Below are positions 25,074 to 33,583 of a stretch of 64,000 nt of DNA, piece by piece. The DNA comes from CAZKJL01 sp964553135. GTDB taxonomy: Bacteria; Patescibacteriota; Gracilibacteria; Peribacterales; Peribacteraceae. A program made the position numbers and the translations under genes. Within the stretch, counting starts at the first letter, position 1. Each line of letters opens with the position of its first letter. The notes beneath the pieces are model-generated. The model had not been told where the DNA came from and did not search any database. It saw nothing but the letters and a program-made list of their open reading frames with translations. The stretch covers positions 372,001 to 436,000 of the forward strand of contig CAZKJL010000001.1 in assembly GCA_964553135.1 (NCBI GenBank), read 5' to 3'.

Positions 25074-25748
25074 TTAGCGGACGGGAGTAAAAATGGCGTA
25101 GAGGCCGACATTGACGTCATCGGAGAAGATCTCGGCGACCTTGAGCGACGGAATGCCGCTGATGACGATGTGATCGGCGGGCTTGGTCGTTGCGATCTGC
25201 ATCTTCGACACCAAGAGATCGCGAACGAAGATGCCGATGTGCTTTCCTTTATTGTCGTTGAATACTTTCGTCAGCAGTTCGCGACCCGCTGCGTTGAATG
25301 TCAATTCCACGCCCACCTCTCCTTTGTCTCCCGTGAAATTGACGGGGGTGATCCACGTGAGGACCGTGCCGCTGAGGCCCGTATCCATCCAATCGCTTTC
25401 GATGGGTGATCCGTTCGCATCCGTCTTGGGTTCCTCGATGCGCATATCGAAGGTGAATCCGTCGGCCAAAATGCGCTCCGCCTTTTCCACGGCTTCCGCA
25501 TTCGGGAGATCCAGGGTCATGCGCCCGGCTCCGCTGCCCGTGGGAACCACCGTGACGACGGCGCCTTCCACCTCTGCGCCGGCCATGCGGCGATTGATGA
25601 CGCGTTCGGAGGCTTTGATGATCTCACCCGCCCTTGTCGCATCGAGCGACTTCACCGTCACGTCGTACGTCAGGGTCGTTTTTGAGGGTCCACAGGCCGC
25701 CAGGGCCAGGAGGACGCCGATAATGGCAAATGGCTTCACGGACTTCAT
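25074..25748 (-). CDS. Lipoprotein resembling the SecD extracytoplasmic head
   Basis: 224 residues. Signal peptide with lipobox (VLLALAAC) and no other membrane segment. The mature part is similar in pattern to the SecD P1 head: VINRRMAGAEVEGAVV, RMTLDLPNAEAVEKAERIL, ELTFNAAGRELLTKVFND, and GKHIGIFVRDLLVSKMQI, which parallels GKQIAIFVGGELVSAPTV of the SecD gene 24 nt downstream. It may dock with the translocon. ATG 25748 is chosen: TTGCGC, 17 nt, TAGACT, then 8 nt to ATG. Confidence 0.8.
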   Translation of the reverse strand: MKSVKPFAIIGVLLALAACGPSKTTLTYDVTVKSLDATRAGEIIKASERVINRRMAGAEVEGAVVTVVPTGSGAGRMTLDLPNAEAVEKAERILADGFTFDMRIEEPKTDANGSPIESDWMDTGLSGTVLTWITPVNFTGDKGEVGVELTFNAAGRELLTKVFNDNKGKHIGIFVRDLLVSKMQIATTKPADHIVISGIPSLKVAEIFSDDVNVGLYAIFTPVR

Positions 25749-25814
25749 GCCGGGCAAGTCTATCTCCGCCTCCTGTTCGGCGCAAAGGGGAATATCGGCC
25801 CTTTTCGGGCGTTC

Positions 25815-26780
25815 TTAATCCGCTCGCTTGAGCGTCGTTCCGGCTCGCAGCATTTTGTCGGTGAGGTCGATGCCTTGGAGCACGCAATTCTCGTCGATGA
25901 TGCATCGATTGAGCACGCAGTCTTTGATCGTCGTTTTGCCGAAGACGATGCAATCGGTGAGCGTGCTTTGTTCGATCGTGACGTCGGGACCGATGTCGAT
26001 GCTTCCGTGCAGCACGCAATCCGGGGTCACGACGGCGCTTTTGTGCGCGAGCGTTTTTTCTCCCACCACCGTTCGATGCAGCGACATGTACGCCTCGAAC
26101 GATCCGATGTCTTTCCACAGGCCCGTCACCACATGGCAGTCGATCGGCGCGCTACGCCTCCGCAGCTCCTCAAAAATTCCACCGATGTCATCGGGGCGTT
26201 TCTTGGCATATTCCAAAAGGGCCGGAATGGCGCTTTTGGGCAAAACGGACCAACCCGTGGAGACGATCGTGGACTTGGGATTCATCGGTTTTTCCTCGAA
26301 GACGTCCACGGCAGCGAGCGCTCCCTCCCTCTTTCCCAGCACGATCGTTCCGAATTTTTTGGCGAGCTCCGTGCTCCCGATATCGAAACCGGCAACGAGC
26401 GGATTGCCGCGGAAGAGTGTCACGAATTTTTTCAAGTTCATGTCGGCGTAGTTGTCGCCGGCGAGAAGCAGAATGTCATCGTCGATCTTTTCCGTTTCGA
26501 TCCACCGCGCCACGGCACCGAGTGCGCCGAGCTTCTGGCCTTCGTGTCCGGCATCTTCGATGACCACGCTGACCGTGCGTTTGAGGCTCGTTTGCCACGC
26601 CGTGAAATCGGCGGCGAATGCGGCGTTCGTGCTCACGGTCACCGAAACGTCGGCGGGAACGGCTTCGGCGACGTACGACACGAGCGGTTTGCCTGCGATG
26701 GGCAAGAGCGGTTTTGCCCTGGCTTCCGTGAGAGGCCACAGGCGAGTCGCGAAGCCGCCGGCAAGAATGAAGGCTTTCAT
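25815..26780 (-). CDS. Sugar-1-phosphate nucleotidyltransferase
   Basis: 321 residues. Nucleotidyltransferase domain starts MKAFILAGGFATRLWPLTE with the pyrophosphorylase signature, then KPLLPIAGKPLVSY, LLLAGDNYADMN (metal Asp) and FEEKP. The C-terminal third has hexapeptide-like beta-helix turns (SAVVTPDCVLHGSIDIGPDV). Makes an NDP-sugar (probably NDP-glucose or NDP-mannose) for envelope glycans. Start ATG 26780 lies 5 nt after the stop of the previous gene; a longer frame to 26900 overlaps it and is rejected. Confidence 0.9.
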   Translation of the reverse strand: MKAFILAGGFATRLWPLTEARAKPLLPIAGKPLVSYVAEAVPADVSVTVSTNAAFAADFTAWQTSLKRTVSVVIEDAGHEGQKLGALGAVARWIETEKIDDDILLLAGDNYADMNLKKFVTLFRGNPLVAGFDIGSTELAKKFGTIVLGKREGALAAVDVFEEKPMNPKSTIVSTGWSVLPKSAIPALLEYAKKRPDDIGGIFEELRRRSAPIDCHVVTGLWKDIGSFEAYMSLHRTVVGEKTLAHKSAVVTPDCVLHGSIDIGPDVTIEQSTLTDCIVFGKTTIKDCVLNRCIIDENCVLQGIDLTDKMLRAGTTLKRAD

Positions 26781-26785
26781 AAAAA

Positions 26786-27559
26786 CTATTCCCGAACCGT
26801 CGCCATGGACTGTCCCTCGATGTGCACGAATTCTTCGTTGCCGCCCGTCACGCCGAGAACGGACGGAAGCAGCATGTAGGTCATCCGATGATTGCGGCAC
26901 ACGCTGAGGAGGTTGATGGTGTGCTCCAAATCACTGCACTGCACGAGGTACTTCGGTCCTTTCTCCTTTATCGTCTGCTCGAGCACGTTGAGTTTGCCCA
27001 CGACGGGCACGCCGTGGATCTCTGTGAGCTTGGTTCCCTGCGGATCGATGACGGCGACGGGCTTGAGGGGCGATTGTTTTTCTTCGAGCAGTTTGATGAA
27101 GCGCTCGGCATCACGGTTGGAACCGATGATGAGAACGGGGTAGGCCGGCGGATTCTTGCGGAGAATGCGGCGCTGCCACGTATCGAATGCGAGGTGCCAC
27201 ACGACGGTGAAGACGAAGCTGAGTCCGCCCGCGTACACAAGAAGGAGGCGGCTGAAGAACGCGTTGTAGAGGAAGTAGTACGCGAGCGTGAACAGCGCCG
27301 ACGCCATGACGCAACTGAAGAGTATGTACAGGATGTTCTTGGCGTCACTCTGTACCCGCAGAAGTCGGAACACCCCGAGCTGCGCCAAGATGAGTACCCA
27401 GAGGGGTGCCACGATGAGCGCGCCCTGCATGTACAGGTTCAGCGGAAAATCGGTGGAAAGGATGAAGCCTACGCGCAGGAAGTACGCTGCGGCGTATGCC
27501 CCCAGAAACAGCAGCACGTCGGCAAGCAACCAGCAGACGAGTAAGAAGGTGCGTCGCAT
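26786..27559 (-). CDS. Membrane protein with CoA-binding-like domain (truncated polyprenyl glycosylphosphotransferase type)
   Basis: 257 residues. Four membrane helices (about 5-25, 40-62, 75-97, 103-123) followed by a Rossmann-like CoA_binding_3 domain (PVLIIGSNRDAERFIKLLEE ... VIDPQGTKL). This is the N-terminal half of WbaP/EpsE-type initiating sugar transferases, but the catalytic bacterial sugar transferase domain is absent. Coupled to the nucleotidyltransferase gene 5 nt downstream. ATG 27559 is used because TATGAT ends 6 nt before it; the longer start at 27583 would lie upstream of that box. Confidence 0.8.
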   Translation of the reverse strand: MRRTFLLVCWLLADVLLFLGAYAAAYFLRVGFILSTDFPLNLYMQGALIVAPLWVLILAQLGVFRLLRVQSDAKNILYILFSCVMASALFTLAYYFLYNAFFSRLLLVYAGGLSFVFTVVWHLAFDTWQRRILRKNPPAYPVLIIGSNRDAERFIKLLEEKQSPLKPVAVIDPQGTKLTEIHGVPVVGKLNVLEQTIKEKGPKYLVQCSDLEHTINLLSVCRNHRMTYMLLPSVLGVTGGNEEFVHIEGQSMATVRE

Positions 27560-27615
27560 GGGCGCATCATAGGCTGCTTCCATCGTTTTTGCAGCAGGAC
27601 AAACATCGGTTTTTC

Positions 27616-28476
27616 CTATTTTCGCTCCCTCTTTTGGACGATGCGCAGTTCCGGCTTCGGTGCGAGGGCGATGGTGTTCGGCTTTAGGTCATCGAAGATG
27701 TCGGCGTTCGCTCCAATGATCGATCCTTTTCCGATCGTCACGGGCCCGAACACGCCGCTGTTTGCGAAACACGTGACGTTGTCTTCCAGCGTCGGGTGGC
27801 GTTTCGTGCGTCCGGCTTTGGCGGGGTCGATGGCCGCACCGAGCGTCACGCCTTGGTACAGGCGAACGCCTTCTCCGATCTCGGTGGTCTCGCCGATGAC
27901 GACGCCGGTTCCATGGTCGATGAAGAATCCTTTGCCGATCGTCGCGCCCGGGTGAATGTCGATGCCCGTTTCTCGGTGCATGTATTCGGTCATTTGTCTC
28001 GGCATCAGCGGAGTCCCGAGCTTGTGGAACAGATGTGCGATCCGTTGGACGGTCACGGCACGGAATCCCGGATAATTTAGAATCACGTTATCGACGTTCA
28101 GTGCCGCGGGGTCGCCTTTGAGCGCCGCTTCGGCATCGCTCATGAGGGTTTCTCGCAAGTCCGGAAAATCGGCGAGTACCGTTTGCGTGATCTCCACCGC
28201 ATGGAGACGTGCGTCGTTTCCGTTACCCAGTGTTTTCGTCACCATGTCTCTCAGCAGTGAGACGGTCTCGTGGACCAGCATCCGCACCTCGCTTGCGTCC
28301 GTCGATTCTTGGAGTCGTCCCACGGAACCGGGAAAGAGAATTTCCCGCATGTTGTCCACCGCCACGATCACGTCTTTTTCCGAAGAAAGCGGTGACGCGC
28401 GCCGAAGAGTCGTCGCGGTTTCCGTCGTCTCGATCAAACGGGAAAGAGAATGGCCTGCGGCGTCGGGAGACGTCAT
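27616..28476 (-). CDS. cysE: Serine O-acetyltransferase
   Basis: 286 residues. Acetylates serine with acetyl-CoA, the first step of cysteine synthesis. The helical N-terminal domain precedes a left-handed beta-helix with HRETGIDIHPGATIG (active-site His), KGFFIDHGTGVVIGET, EGVRLYQGVTLGA and RHPTLEDNVTC. The following coil reads FANSGVFGPVTIGKGSIIGA rather than the usual YAGATILG-type turn. The gene starts 1 nt after the stop of the upstream metallopeptidase-like gene, so they are cotranscribed. A role in another serine-like acetylation is possible but less likely. Confidence 0.9.
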   Translation of the reverse strand: MTSPDAAGHSLSRLIETTETATTLRRASPLSSEKDVIVAVDNMREILFPGSVGRLQESTDASEVRMLVHETVSLLRDMVTKTLGNGNDARLHAVEITQTVLADFPDLRETLMSDAEAALKGDPAALNVDNVILNYPGFRAVTVQRIAHLFHKLGTPLMPRQMTEYMHRETGIDIHPGATIGKGFFIDHGTGVVIGETTEIGEGVRLYQGVTLGAAIDPAKAGRTKRHPTLEDNVTCFANSGVFGPVTIGKGSIIGANADIFDDLKPNTIALAPKPELRIVQKRERK

Positions 28477-28477
28477 A

Positions 28478-29341
28478 TTATTTTTTAGCGTGCCAGACGT
28501 ACGGCAGTTTCGTCACGTCCCACGGCACTTTGGCGCTGCGGACGTGCTTGCCGTCGCCCACGGGTCCCGTGGAAGCGAAGATATTCTTCATGAAGTCATA
28601 CTTTGCTTTGATGACCCTGTTCGTTGCCGCGGCTTTGGCGAACGCCTGTTGCTGCAGCGCGTAGTAGGCGAACGATTCGGCGAAGTCTTCGAACGGGTCG
28701 CTGGCGGCGTAACCCGAGACGAAGTCGGACGCTTTCGTATTCGGCTGCTGCATGTTGTTGGTCAACCAGCTGATTTGGTAAAACGCGATGCTCGGGTCGT
28801 TGTTGTAGATGGGCATGCTGCCGTCGACGAATCCGCTTTTGCCCGACGATACGGTTCCCGTGAGGCCGCCGATGTCGCTGACATGTCCGCACTCATGCGT
28901 GATGAGCGCCATGAACTCGTTGTCCGGCACGGTGCCGATGACGATGATGGTGCTCTCTCCGCCGAGTCCGCGGTTCGCCGCATTCTTATCGTAGTTCACA
29001 TAGAAGTTTTGCAGATGATCGCGGCAGTACGAGGGCAGTGCGCGCAGGACTTTGTCGGCAAGAATCTGATGGCGAGGGAGAATGTCGTTCTGCACGACCA
29101 CGGGCAGAAGCGCAGTCGAAGCTTTGTGGCGCGGCGGCACCACCACTTTCGGTTGGGGCAATGAGGCGACCTGTTGCACGTGGAAGCGCGGAGCGGCTGC
29201 ATGGCCATCGGTGTTTGCCCTTGTCACATACTTCCCGCCTGCTACCATTGCCGCAGCCAAGAACCCCACGGATACGATTGCCCCGAGAACGATGGGCATC
29301 GTGCTTCTTCGGAACGCCGGGGAGGAAGAAAGGGGGTTCAA
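28478..29341 (-). CDS. Exported zinc metallopeptidase-like protein
   Basis: 287 residues from TTG 29341 (or 273 from ATG 29299). Membrane anchor or signal (IVLGAIVSVGFLAAAMVAG), Pro-rich linker, then a catalytic-looking domain with HECGH in LITHECGHVSDIGG and a downstream DPFEDFAESFAYYAL that could supply the third Glu ligand. This resembles lethal-factor-like/putative zinc-binding peptidases. A strong minus-strand promoter (TTGACA, 17 nt, TATAAA at 29368-29363) lies just upstream; start at 29341 would give a leader of about 15 nt. First gene of a unit with cysE. Confidence 0.75.
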   Translation of the reverse strand: MNPLSSSPAFRRSTMPIVLGAIVSVGFLAAAMVAGGKYVTRANTDGHAAAPRFHVQQVASLPQPKVVVPPRHKASTALLPVVVQNDILPRHQILADKVLRALPSYCRDHLQNFYVNYDKNAANRGLGGESTIIVIGTVPDNEFMALITHECGHVSDIGGLTGTVSSGKSGFVDGSMPIYNNDPSIAFYQISWLTNNMQQPNTKASDFVSGYAASDPFEDFAESFAYYALQQQAFAKAAATNRVIKAKYDFMKNIFASTGPVGDGKHVRSAKVPWDVTKLPYVWHAKK

Positions 29342-29362
29342 AAGTGGATCTGAAAGTAGTTA

Positions 29363-29391
29363 TTTATACTATATTATCAATTTGATGTCAA
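29363..29391. promoter_or_regulatory. Interleaved divergent promoters
   Basis: Minus strand: TTGACA (29391-29386), 17 nt, TATAAA (29368-29363) for the metallopeptidase-like gene. Plus strand: TATTAT (29372-29377), which lies inside the minus-strand spacer, ends 7 nt before the ATG of the rRNA methyltransferase. The two cannot be occupied at once. Confidence 0.7.
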
Positions 29392-30857
29392 GTGACGTTA
29401 AAACCACCGTAGTGCCCGGCCAGAGCCATGTTCTTGCCATTGAAAAATTCGCCCACGGCGGTGCGGGCTTCGCGCAGCTCAACGGCGTCCCGGTCTTCGT
29501 GACGGGGGCCATTCCGGGCCAAAAGGTGCAGGCCGTCATCACCAAGAAGAAAGACACCTTCATGGAGGCCAGAGTCGAGAAGGTCATCCTCAAATCCAAG
29601 GACGAAACGTTGGCCAAGTGTCCGCACTTCGGCACGTGCGGAGGATGCGTCTGGCAGAACGTCACGTACAACAAGCAGATCCAATATAAGGAGGACATCG
29701 TGAAAGAGACGCTGGAGCATCTCACGCCCGCCGATGCCGCCGTACGCAAGCAGCTCCCCGGGCGCGTGCTCAAAATCATCCCGAGTCCGCAGGTCTTTCA
29801 TTACCGCAACAAGCTGGAGCTCACGTTCGGTTACGGCAACATGCGTGTGGAGGAGCGCCCGTCCAAAGTGCCGGGTGCCAAGCCGCAGCGCATTTACTTC
29901 GATGAGAACCCGGGCGTCGGTTTCCACCAAGCCGGCGAATGGGCCACCATCCTTCCGGTGCACGAGTGTCACCTCTACGACGAGCAGGTGCCCACGCTCA
30001 TCGCGGACATCAACCGCTTCATGGCGGACACCAAGCTTCCGGTCTATAACCCCAAGACGCACAAAGGAATTCTCCGCAACCTCATCCTGCGCCGCGGCGT
30101 GCATACCGACGAGCACATGATTTGTTTCGTGGTGCAGGCGCGCAAGAAAGAGCTGGAGCCGATGTTCCAGAAGTTCCTCAAGTTCGCCGGACGTCCGCAC
30201 CTCAAGTCACTCCTCATCTTGGAACACTTCGGTCTCAACGATAAGCCGGAGGAACCCAAGATCCATGCACTCGTCGGCGAACCGTGGATCACCGAGCGCC
30301 TCTTCGACCTCACCTTCCGCATTTCGCCGCTTTCGTTCTTCCAGACGAATACGCTCGCAACCGAAAAGCTGTACTCCGCCATCGCCGCCGCCGCCGATTT
30401 GTCCCAGAAGGACACGGTCCTGGACGCATACTGCGGCATGGGAACCATCGGCCAGTACTTGGCTCGCTTCTGCGAGAAAGTCGTGGGTGTGGAGTCGCAC
30501 CCGTCGGCCGTGGAAGACGCGCTGCAGAGTGCCGGTCGCAACCGCATCGGTAACATCAGCTTCTACAAAGGAAAGACGGAGCAGGTCATGCAGCAGCAGC
30601 TCAAGGCGGGTGGCAAATACAAGTTCAACGTCATCGTCGTGGACCCGCCGCGCGTGGGCTTGCATCCGCAGGCGCTCGCCGCCGTCATTGCACACAAGCC
30701 GGAGAAGATCGTGTACGTGTCATGCAACGTGTCCACGTTCGCACGCGACCTCGGTGAGCTCCTCAAGAACGGATACGAACTCCGCAACGTGCAGCCCGTC
30801 GACATGTTCCCGCACACGGCGCATATCGAGCTCGTGGCGTCGCTCCATCGCAAATAA
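29385..30857 (+). CDS. TrmA/RumA-family RNA (uracil-5-)-methyltransferase
   Basis: 490 residues. N-terminal TRAM-like domain (IEKFAHGGAGFAQLNGVPVFV), a [4Fe-4S] ligand cluster in KCPHFGTCGGCVWQNV plus an upstream Cys, the SAM-binding motif LDAYCGMGTIGQYL, and the catalytic Cys in VYVSCNVSTFARDL. Transfers methyl from SAM to C5 of a uridine in rRNA (RlmD/RumA-type) or tRNA. ATG 29385 is chosen: TATTAT ends 7 nt before it, while the longer frame from 29082 runs antisense through the metallopeptidase-like gene. rlmH follows after 10 nt. Confidence 0.92.
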   Translation: MSSDVKTTVVPGQSHVLAIEKFAHGGAGFAQLNGVPVFVTGAIPGQKVQAVITKKKDTFMEARVEKVILKSKDETLAKCPHFGTCGGCVWQNVTYNKQIQYKEDIVKETLEHLTPADAAVRKQLPGRVLKIIPSPQVFHYRNKLELTFGYGNMRVEERPSKVPGAKPQRIYFDENPGVGFHQAGEWATILPVHECHLYDEQVPTLIADINRFMADTKLPVYNPKTHKGILRNLILRRGVHTDEHMICFVVQARKKELEPMFQKFLKFAGRPHLKSLLILEHFGLNDKPEEPKIHALVGEPWITERLFDLTFRISPLSFFQTNTLATEKLYSAIAAAADLSQKDTVLDAYCGMGTIGQYLARFCEKVVGVESHPSAVEDALQSAGRNRIGNISFYKGKTEQVMQQQLKAGGKYKFNVIVVDPPRVGLHPQALAAVIAHKPEKIVYVSCNVSTFARDLGELLKNGYELRNVQPVDMFPHTAHIELVASLHRK

Positions 30858-30867
30858 CACAAGGGCC

Positions 30868-31311
30868 ATGCACCGCATCACGCTCCTGTCCGTCGGCAAA
30901 GTGAAGACGCCGTGGACTTCCGAAGGATGCGCCGTGTACGCCGAACGCATCGGTCATTTTTGCGATTTCAGCGAGCGTGTGCTGTCATCGGGTTCGGCGA
31001 CGGAGGAACACGCACGCATTCTGGAGGCACTCGAGAAAACCAAAGGCATCATCGTCATCTTGGATGAACGAGGTAAAGAACTGACGTCACCGGGACTTGC
31101 GCAGTGGATCGGCAAACAACGCGATACGGGCGAACCCGTCACGTTCGTGCTCGGTGGAGCGTACGGCTTCAGCGACGCCATCCGCGCCAAAGCGACGCTC
31201 GTGCTGCGGCTCAGCGCCATGACGCTCCCGCACGAGCTCTGCAAAGTCTTGTTCTTGGAGCAGCTCTACCGCGCACACAGCATTCTCGCGGGCAGCGGTT
31301 ACCATCATTAA
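30868..31311 (+). CDS. rlmH: 23S rRNA (pseudouridine1915-N3)-methyltransferase
   Basis: 147 residues, SPOUT fold with a C-terminal knot. Hallmarks: LDERGKELTSPGLAQWI, TFVLGGAYGFSDAI and LSAMTLPHELCKVLFLEQ ending in GSGYHH. Methylates pseudouridine 1915 in helix 69 of 23S rRNA. Ten nt after the uracil methyltransferase gene, so cotranscribed. The weak AAGGG before the ATG at 30868 could be a Shine-Dalgarno. Confidence 0.95.
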   Translation: MHRITLLSVGKVKTPWTSEGCAVYAERIGHFCDFSERVLSSGSATEEHARILEALEKTKGIIVILDERGKELTSPGLAQWIGKQRDTGEPVTFVLGGAYGFSDAIRAKATLVLRLSAMTLPHELCKVLFLEQLYRAHSILAGSGYHH

Positions 31312-31325
31312 GCTACGATATCCGT

Positions 31326-32036
31326 ATGCCCGTCGATACCGTCGATTACACCTTCCGGGAAGCCTCGATGTTCCGTGACATGCGCGGACTGTGGTCGCGT
31401 CTCGTCACTCCGTCCTGGGACGTGATGTTCGACTCATCGGTGCGAGCCGTCTTTGAGAAAGGCGGACGCATCATCGACATCGGCGGGGGACTCCGCATCG
31501 ACCCGAAGCGCAGCGATCGTGTCGATGCCACGCGTCAGAAGCTCTATGCGGCCTACCTCACCAAGCCCGGAGTGGAGTACAAAGTCACCGACTACACCGA
31601 TCAGTACAAACCCGACTACGTGGAAGACATTCACAAGCTCTCGTTCGCAGATGAATCCGTCGACGGTCTCTTCTGCCTCGCCGTGCTTGAGCACGTGTAC
31701 GACCCCAAGAAAGCTGCGGAGGAAATCGTGCGAGTCCTTAAAAAAGGCGGCACGGCTTTCCTCTACGTGCCGTGGATGTATCGCTACCACGCCCACGCGA
31801 AGGACTACCGCGATTACTTCCGATACTCCAAGGACGGCATCGCGTACCTGTTCCGCGACTGCTCTTCGGTGGAGATTTGTCCCGTGCGCGGACTGTTTGA
31901 GTCGTTGCTTCGCTTTTTGCCGCTGACCAACGTTGCGATCTTCCGAAGCTTGGCGCGTTTGATCGATAATGTCCCTGCGATCAGGAACATTTCGGAGAAG
32001 CAGACCTCGGGATACAATATTTTGATCCGTAAATGA
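31326..32036 (+). CDS. SAM-dependent methyltransferase (class I)
   Basis: 236 residues. Rossmann SAM domain: GGRIIDIGGGLRIDP (motif I), a Methyltransf_11-like region LSFADESVDGLFCLAVLEHVYDP, and EIVRVLKKGGTAFLYVPW. The substrate is unknown; similar enzymes act on sugars, quinones or small molecules. TACGAT (31314-31319) ends 6 nt before the ATG, so it can be read from a leaderless promoter inside the rlmH end. A copy of the structured element begins just after the stop. Confidence 0.85.
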   Translation: MPVDTVDYTFREASMFRDMRGLWSRLVTPSWDVMFDSSVRAVFEKGGRIIDIGGGLRIDPKRSDRVDATRQKLYAAYLTKPGVEYKVTDYTDQYKPDYVEDIHKLSFADESVDGLFCLAVLEHVYDPKKAAEEIVRVLKKGGTAFLYVPWMYRYHAHAKDYRDYFRYSKDGIAYLFRDCSSVEICPVRGLFESLLRFLPLTNVAIFRSLARLIDNVPAIRNISEKQTSGYNILIRK

Positions 32037-32041
32037 TCAGG

Positions 32042-32318
32042 GTTACTTCTTTGTCGCGATCATTCCCACTTTCTTTTGACGCAAAAGAAAGTGGCAAAGA
32101 AAAACAGTCGCTGGTGGAAAAATGACCTACGCTTCTACGTTCGCAGAGCTAAAAAGTCCAAACTCGGCCTGCGGGCCTCAAACAGTGGACTTTTTCACGC
32201 TCCGCTTCACGTGAAGCGTTACGGCATTTTTCCAATGCGACAACGTAGCTTCCGGTACTTCAAAGCATGGCGTACATCTTTGCACTCCTTGCATTCATTG
32301 CAGTCTTTGCACTCCTTT
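32042..32318 (+). repeat. Interspersed structured element, copy 3
   Basis: Almost identical to copy 1 through the four hairpins; differs mostly at the 5' border and in the 9-nt tail (TTGCACTCC, TTGCATTCA, TTGCAGTCT, TTGCACTCC). The tail runs right up to the promoter of the next gene and supplies an open frame of hydrophobic residues that is not part of that gene. Confidence 0.88.
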
Positions 32319-32338
32319 TCTGCTACTCTGCCCACTCC

Positions 32339-33523
32339 ATGGCCACTACCTACCCCATCCTGAAGCTCAAACCCGGACGAGATCCACATCTCAAGAACCG
32401 TCACCATGCCATTTTTCAAACGGCGGTGTCCAAGTTCCCCGAATGCAAGGACGGTTCCATCGTGGAAGTCCGCGGCAGCGACGACGGCTTCCTCTGTTAC
32501 GCCACGCTCAACCGCAAGGCATATATCTGCGGACGCGCCATCGCCTTTGAACAAAGCGACCCCATGGTGCAGCTCGAGAAGACGATTCAACGCGCCATCG
32601 ATCTCCGCAAAACGTTCTTCGCGACCGAAGACACGAACGCCGTCCGCTTGGTGAATGCCGAAGGTGACGGCATCCCGGGACTCGTCGTCGACAAATACGA
32701 CCAGACGCTCGTCGTGCAGTTCACGACCCTCGGCATGGACATGCTTCGTCCGTGGGTCAAAGACACGCTCAACAAACTCTGTAAGCCCCAGGCAATCTTC
32801 GAGAAGTCCACGGGCTCGGGCCGCAAGAAAGAAGGTCTGGAACCCAAAGAAGAGTGGCTCTCGGGCAAAGGCCCGGACACCATCACCGTGAAAGAGCGCG
32901 GACTCAAATACCTCATCACGCTCGCGGGCAGCCAGAAGACGGGACTGTTTTTGGATCAGCGCGAGATGCGCTCGCTCGTGAAGCAACATGCCAAAGGTCG
33001 TACGGTCTTGGACTGCTGCAGCTACGTCGGAGGATTCACCCTCAACGCACTCATGGGCGGAGCCAAGGCCGCCGATGCCGTGGATTACGACAAAGCGGCG
33101 ATCGATAAAGCCAAGAAGCACATGGAGATCAACGGCGTGGACATGAAAAAATTCGCCGGCGTCAGCGAGGATGTTTTTGCGTTCTTGCGCCGCACGCCGC
33201 TCCCGCGTCCGTACGACTTCATCGTTCTCGACCCACCGGCATTCGCCAAGCGCAGCACGGACATCGACCGCGCACGCCACGCCTACACCGACCTCAACCG
33301 CATGGCCATGCAGGCACTGCCGCCCGGAGGGCTTCTCCTCACGTGTTCCTGCAGCTACCAGATCGATCAGCAGCTATTCCAGACGATCATCTTCCACGCC
33401 GCCCAGCAGGCCAAGCGTTCCATTCGCATCTTGCAGCGCCACCACCACGCGTACGATCACCCGGTGAACATCTATCACCCGGAAGTGGATTACCTCAAGA
33501 GCCTCCTTCTCTGGGTCGAGTAG
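32339..33523 (+). CDS. RlmI-like rRNA (cytosine-C5-)-methyltransferase
   Basis: 394 residues. N-terminal PUA-like domain (LKLKPGRDPHLKNRHHAIF), an EEHUD-like middle (AEGDGIPGLVVDKYD), and the SAM domain: LFLDQREMRSLV, VLDCCSYVGGFTLNAL, DPPAFAKRSTDI and SCSYQIDQQLF. Methylates C1962 of 23S rRNA in the RlmI family. ATG 32339 is chosen over 32267 because the upstream 24 codons are the repeat tail, and TACTCT (32324-32329) ends 9 nt before 32339. A plain SAM methyltransferase of related type is the alternative. Confidence 0.9.
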   Translation: MATTYPILKLKPGRDPHLKNRHHAIFQTAVSKFPECKDGSIVEVRGSDDGFLCYATLNRKAYICGRAIAFEQSDPMVQLEKTIQRAIDLRKTFFATEDTNAVRLVNAEGDGIPGLVVDKYDQTLVVQFTTLGMDMLRPWVKDTLNKLCKPQAIFEKSTGSGRKKEGLEPKEEWLSGKGPDTITVKERGLKYLITLAGSQKTGLFLDQREMRSLVKQHAKGRTVLDCCSYVGGFTLNALMGGAKAADAVDYDKAAIDKAKKHMEINGVDMKKFAGVSEDVFAFLRRTPLPRPYDFIVLDPPAFAKRSTDIDRARHAYTDLNRMAMQALPPGGLLLTCSCSYQIDQQLFQTIIFHAAQQAKRSIRILQRHHHAYDHPVNIYHPEVDYLKSLLLWVE

Positions 33524-33536
33524 AAGATTGTTGAAT

Positions 33537-33566
33537 CAAAAAAGAGCGCCACGTGGGGCGCCCTTT
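33537..33566 (-). terminator. Terminator of the cysteine-rich repeat gene
   Basis: Stem AAAGAGCGCC/GGCGCCCTTT with one mismatch and a 6-nt loop; on the minus strand it ends in a T run. It lies about 17 nt after the stop of the minus-strand gene and also separates it from the convergent rlmI-like gene. Confidence 0.75.
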
Positions 33567-33583
33567 CGTTGTTATGGAGATGA

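Noticed and set aside
22662..25409. Plus-strand open frame of over 900 codons across secD
   Set aside because: Antisense to SecD, whose motifs are unmistakable; no family features in the opposite frame.
32267..32338. Signal-peptide-like N-terminus of the RlmI-like gene
   Set aside because: These hydrophobic codons are the 9-nt tail of element copy 3; the -10 box and family N-terminus place the start at 32339.
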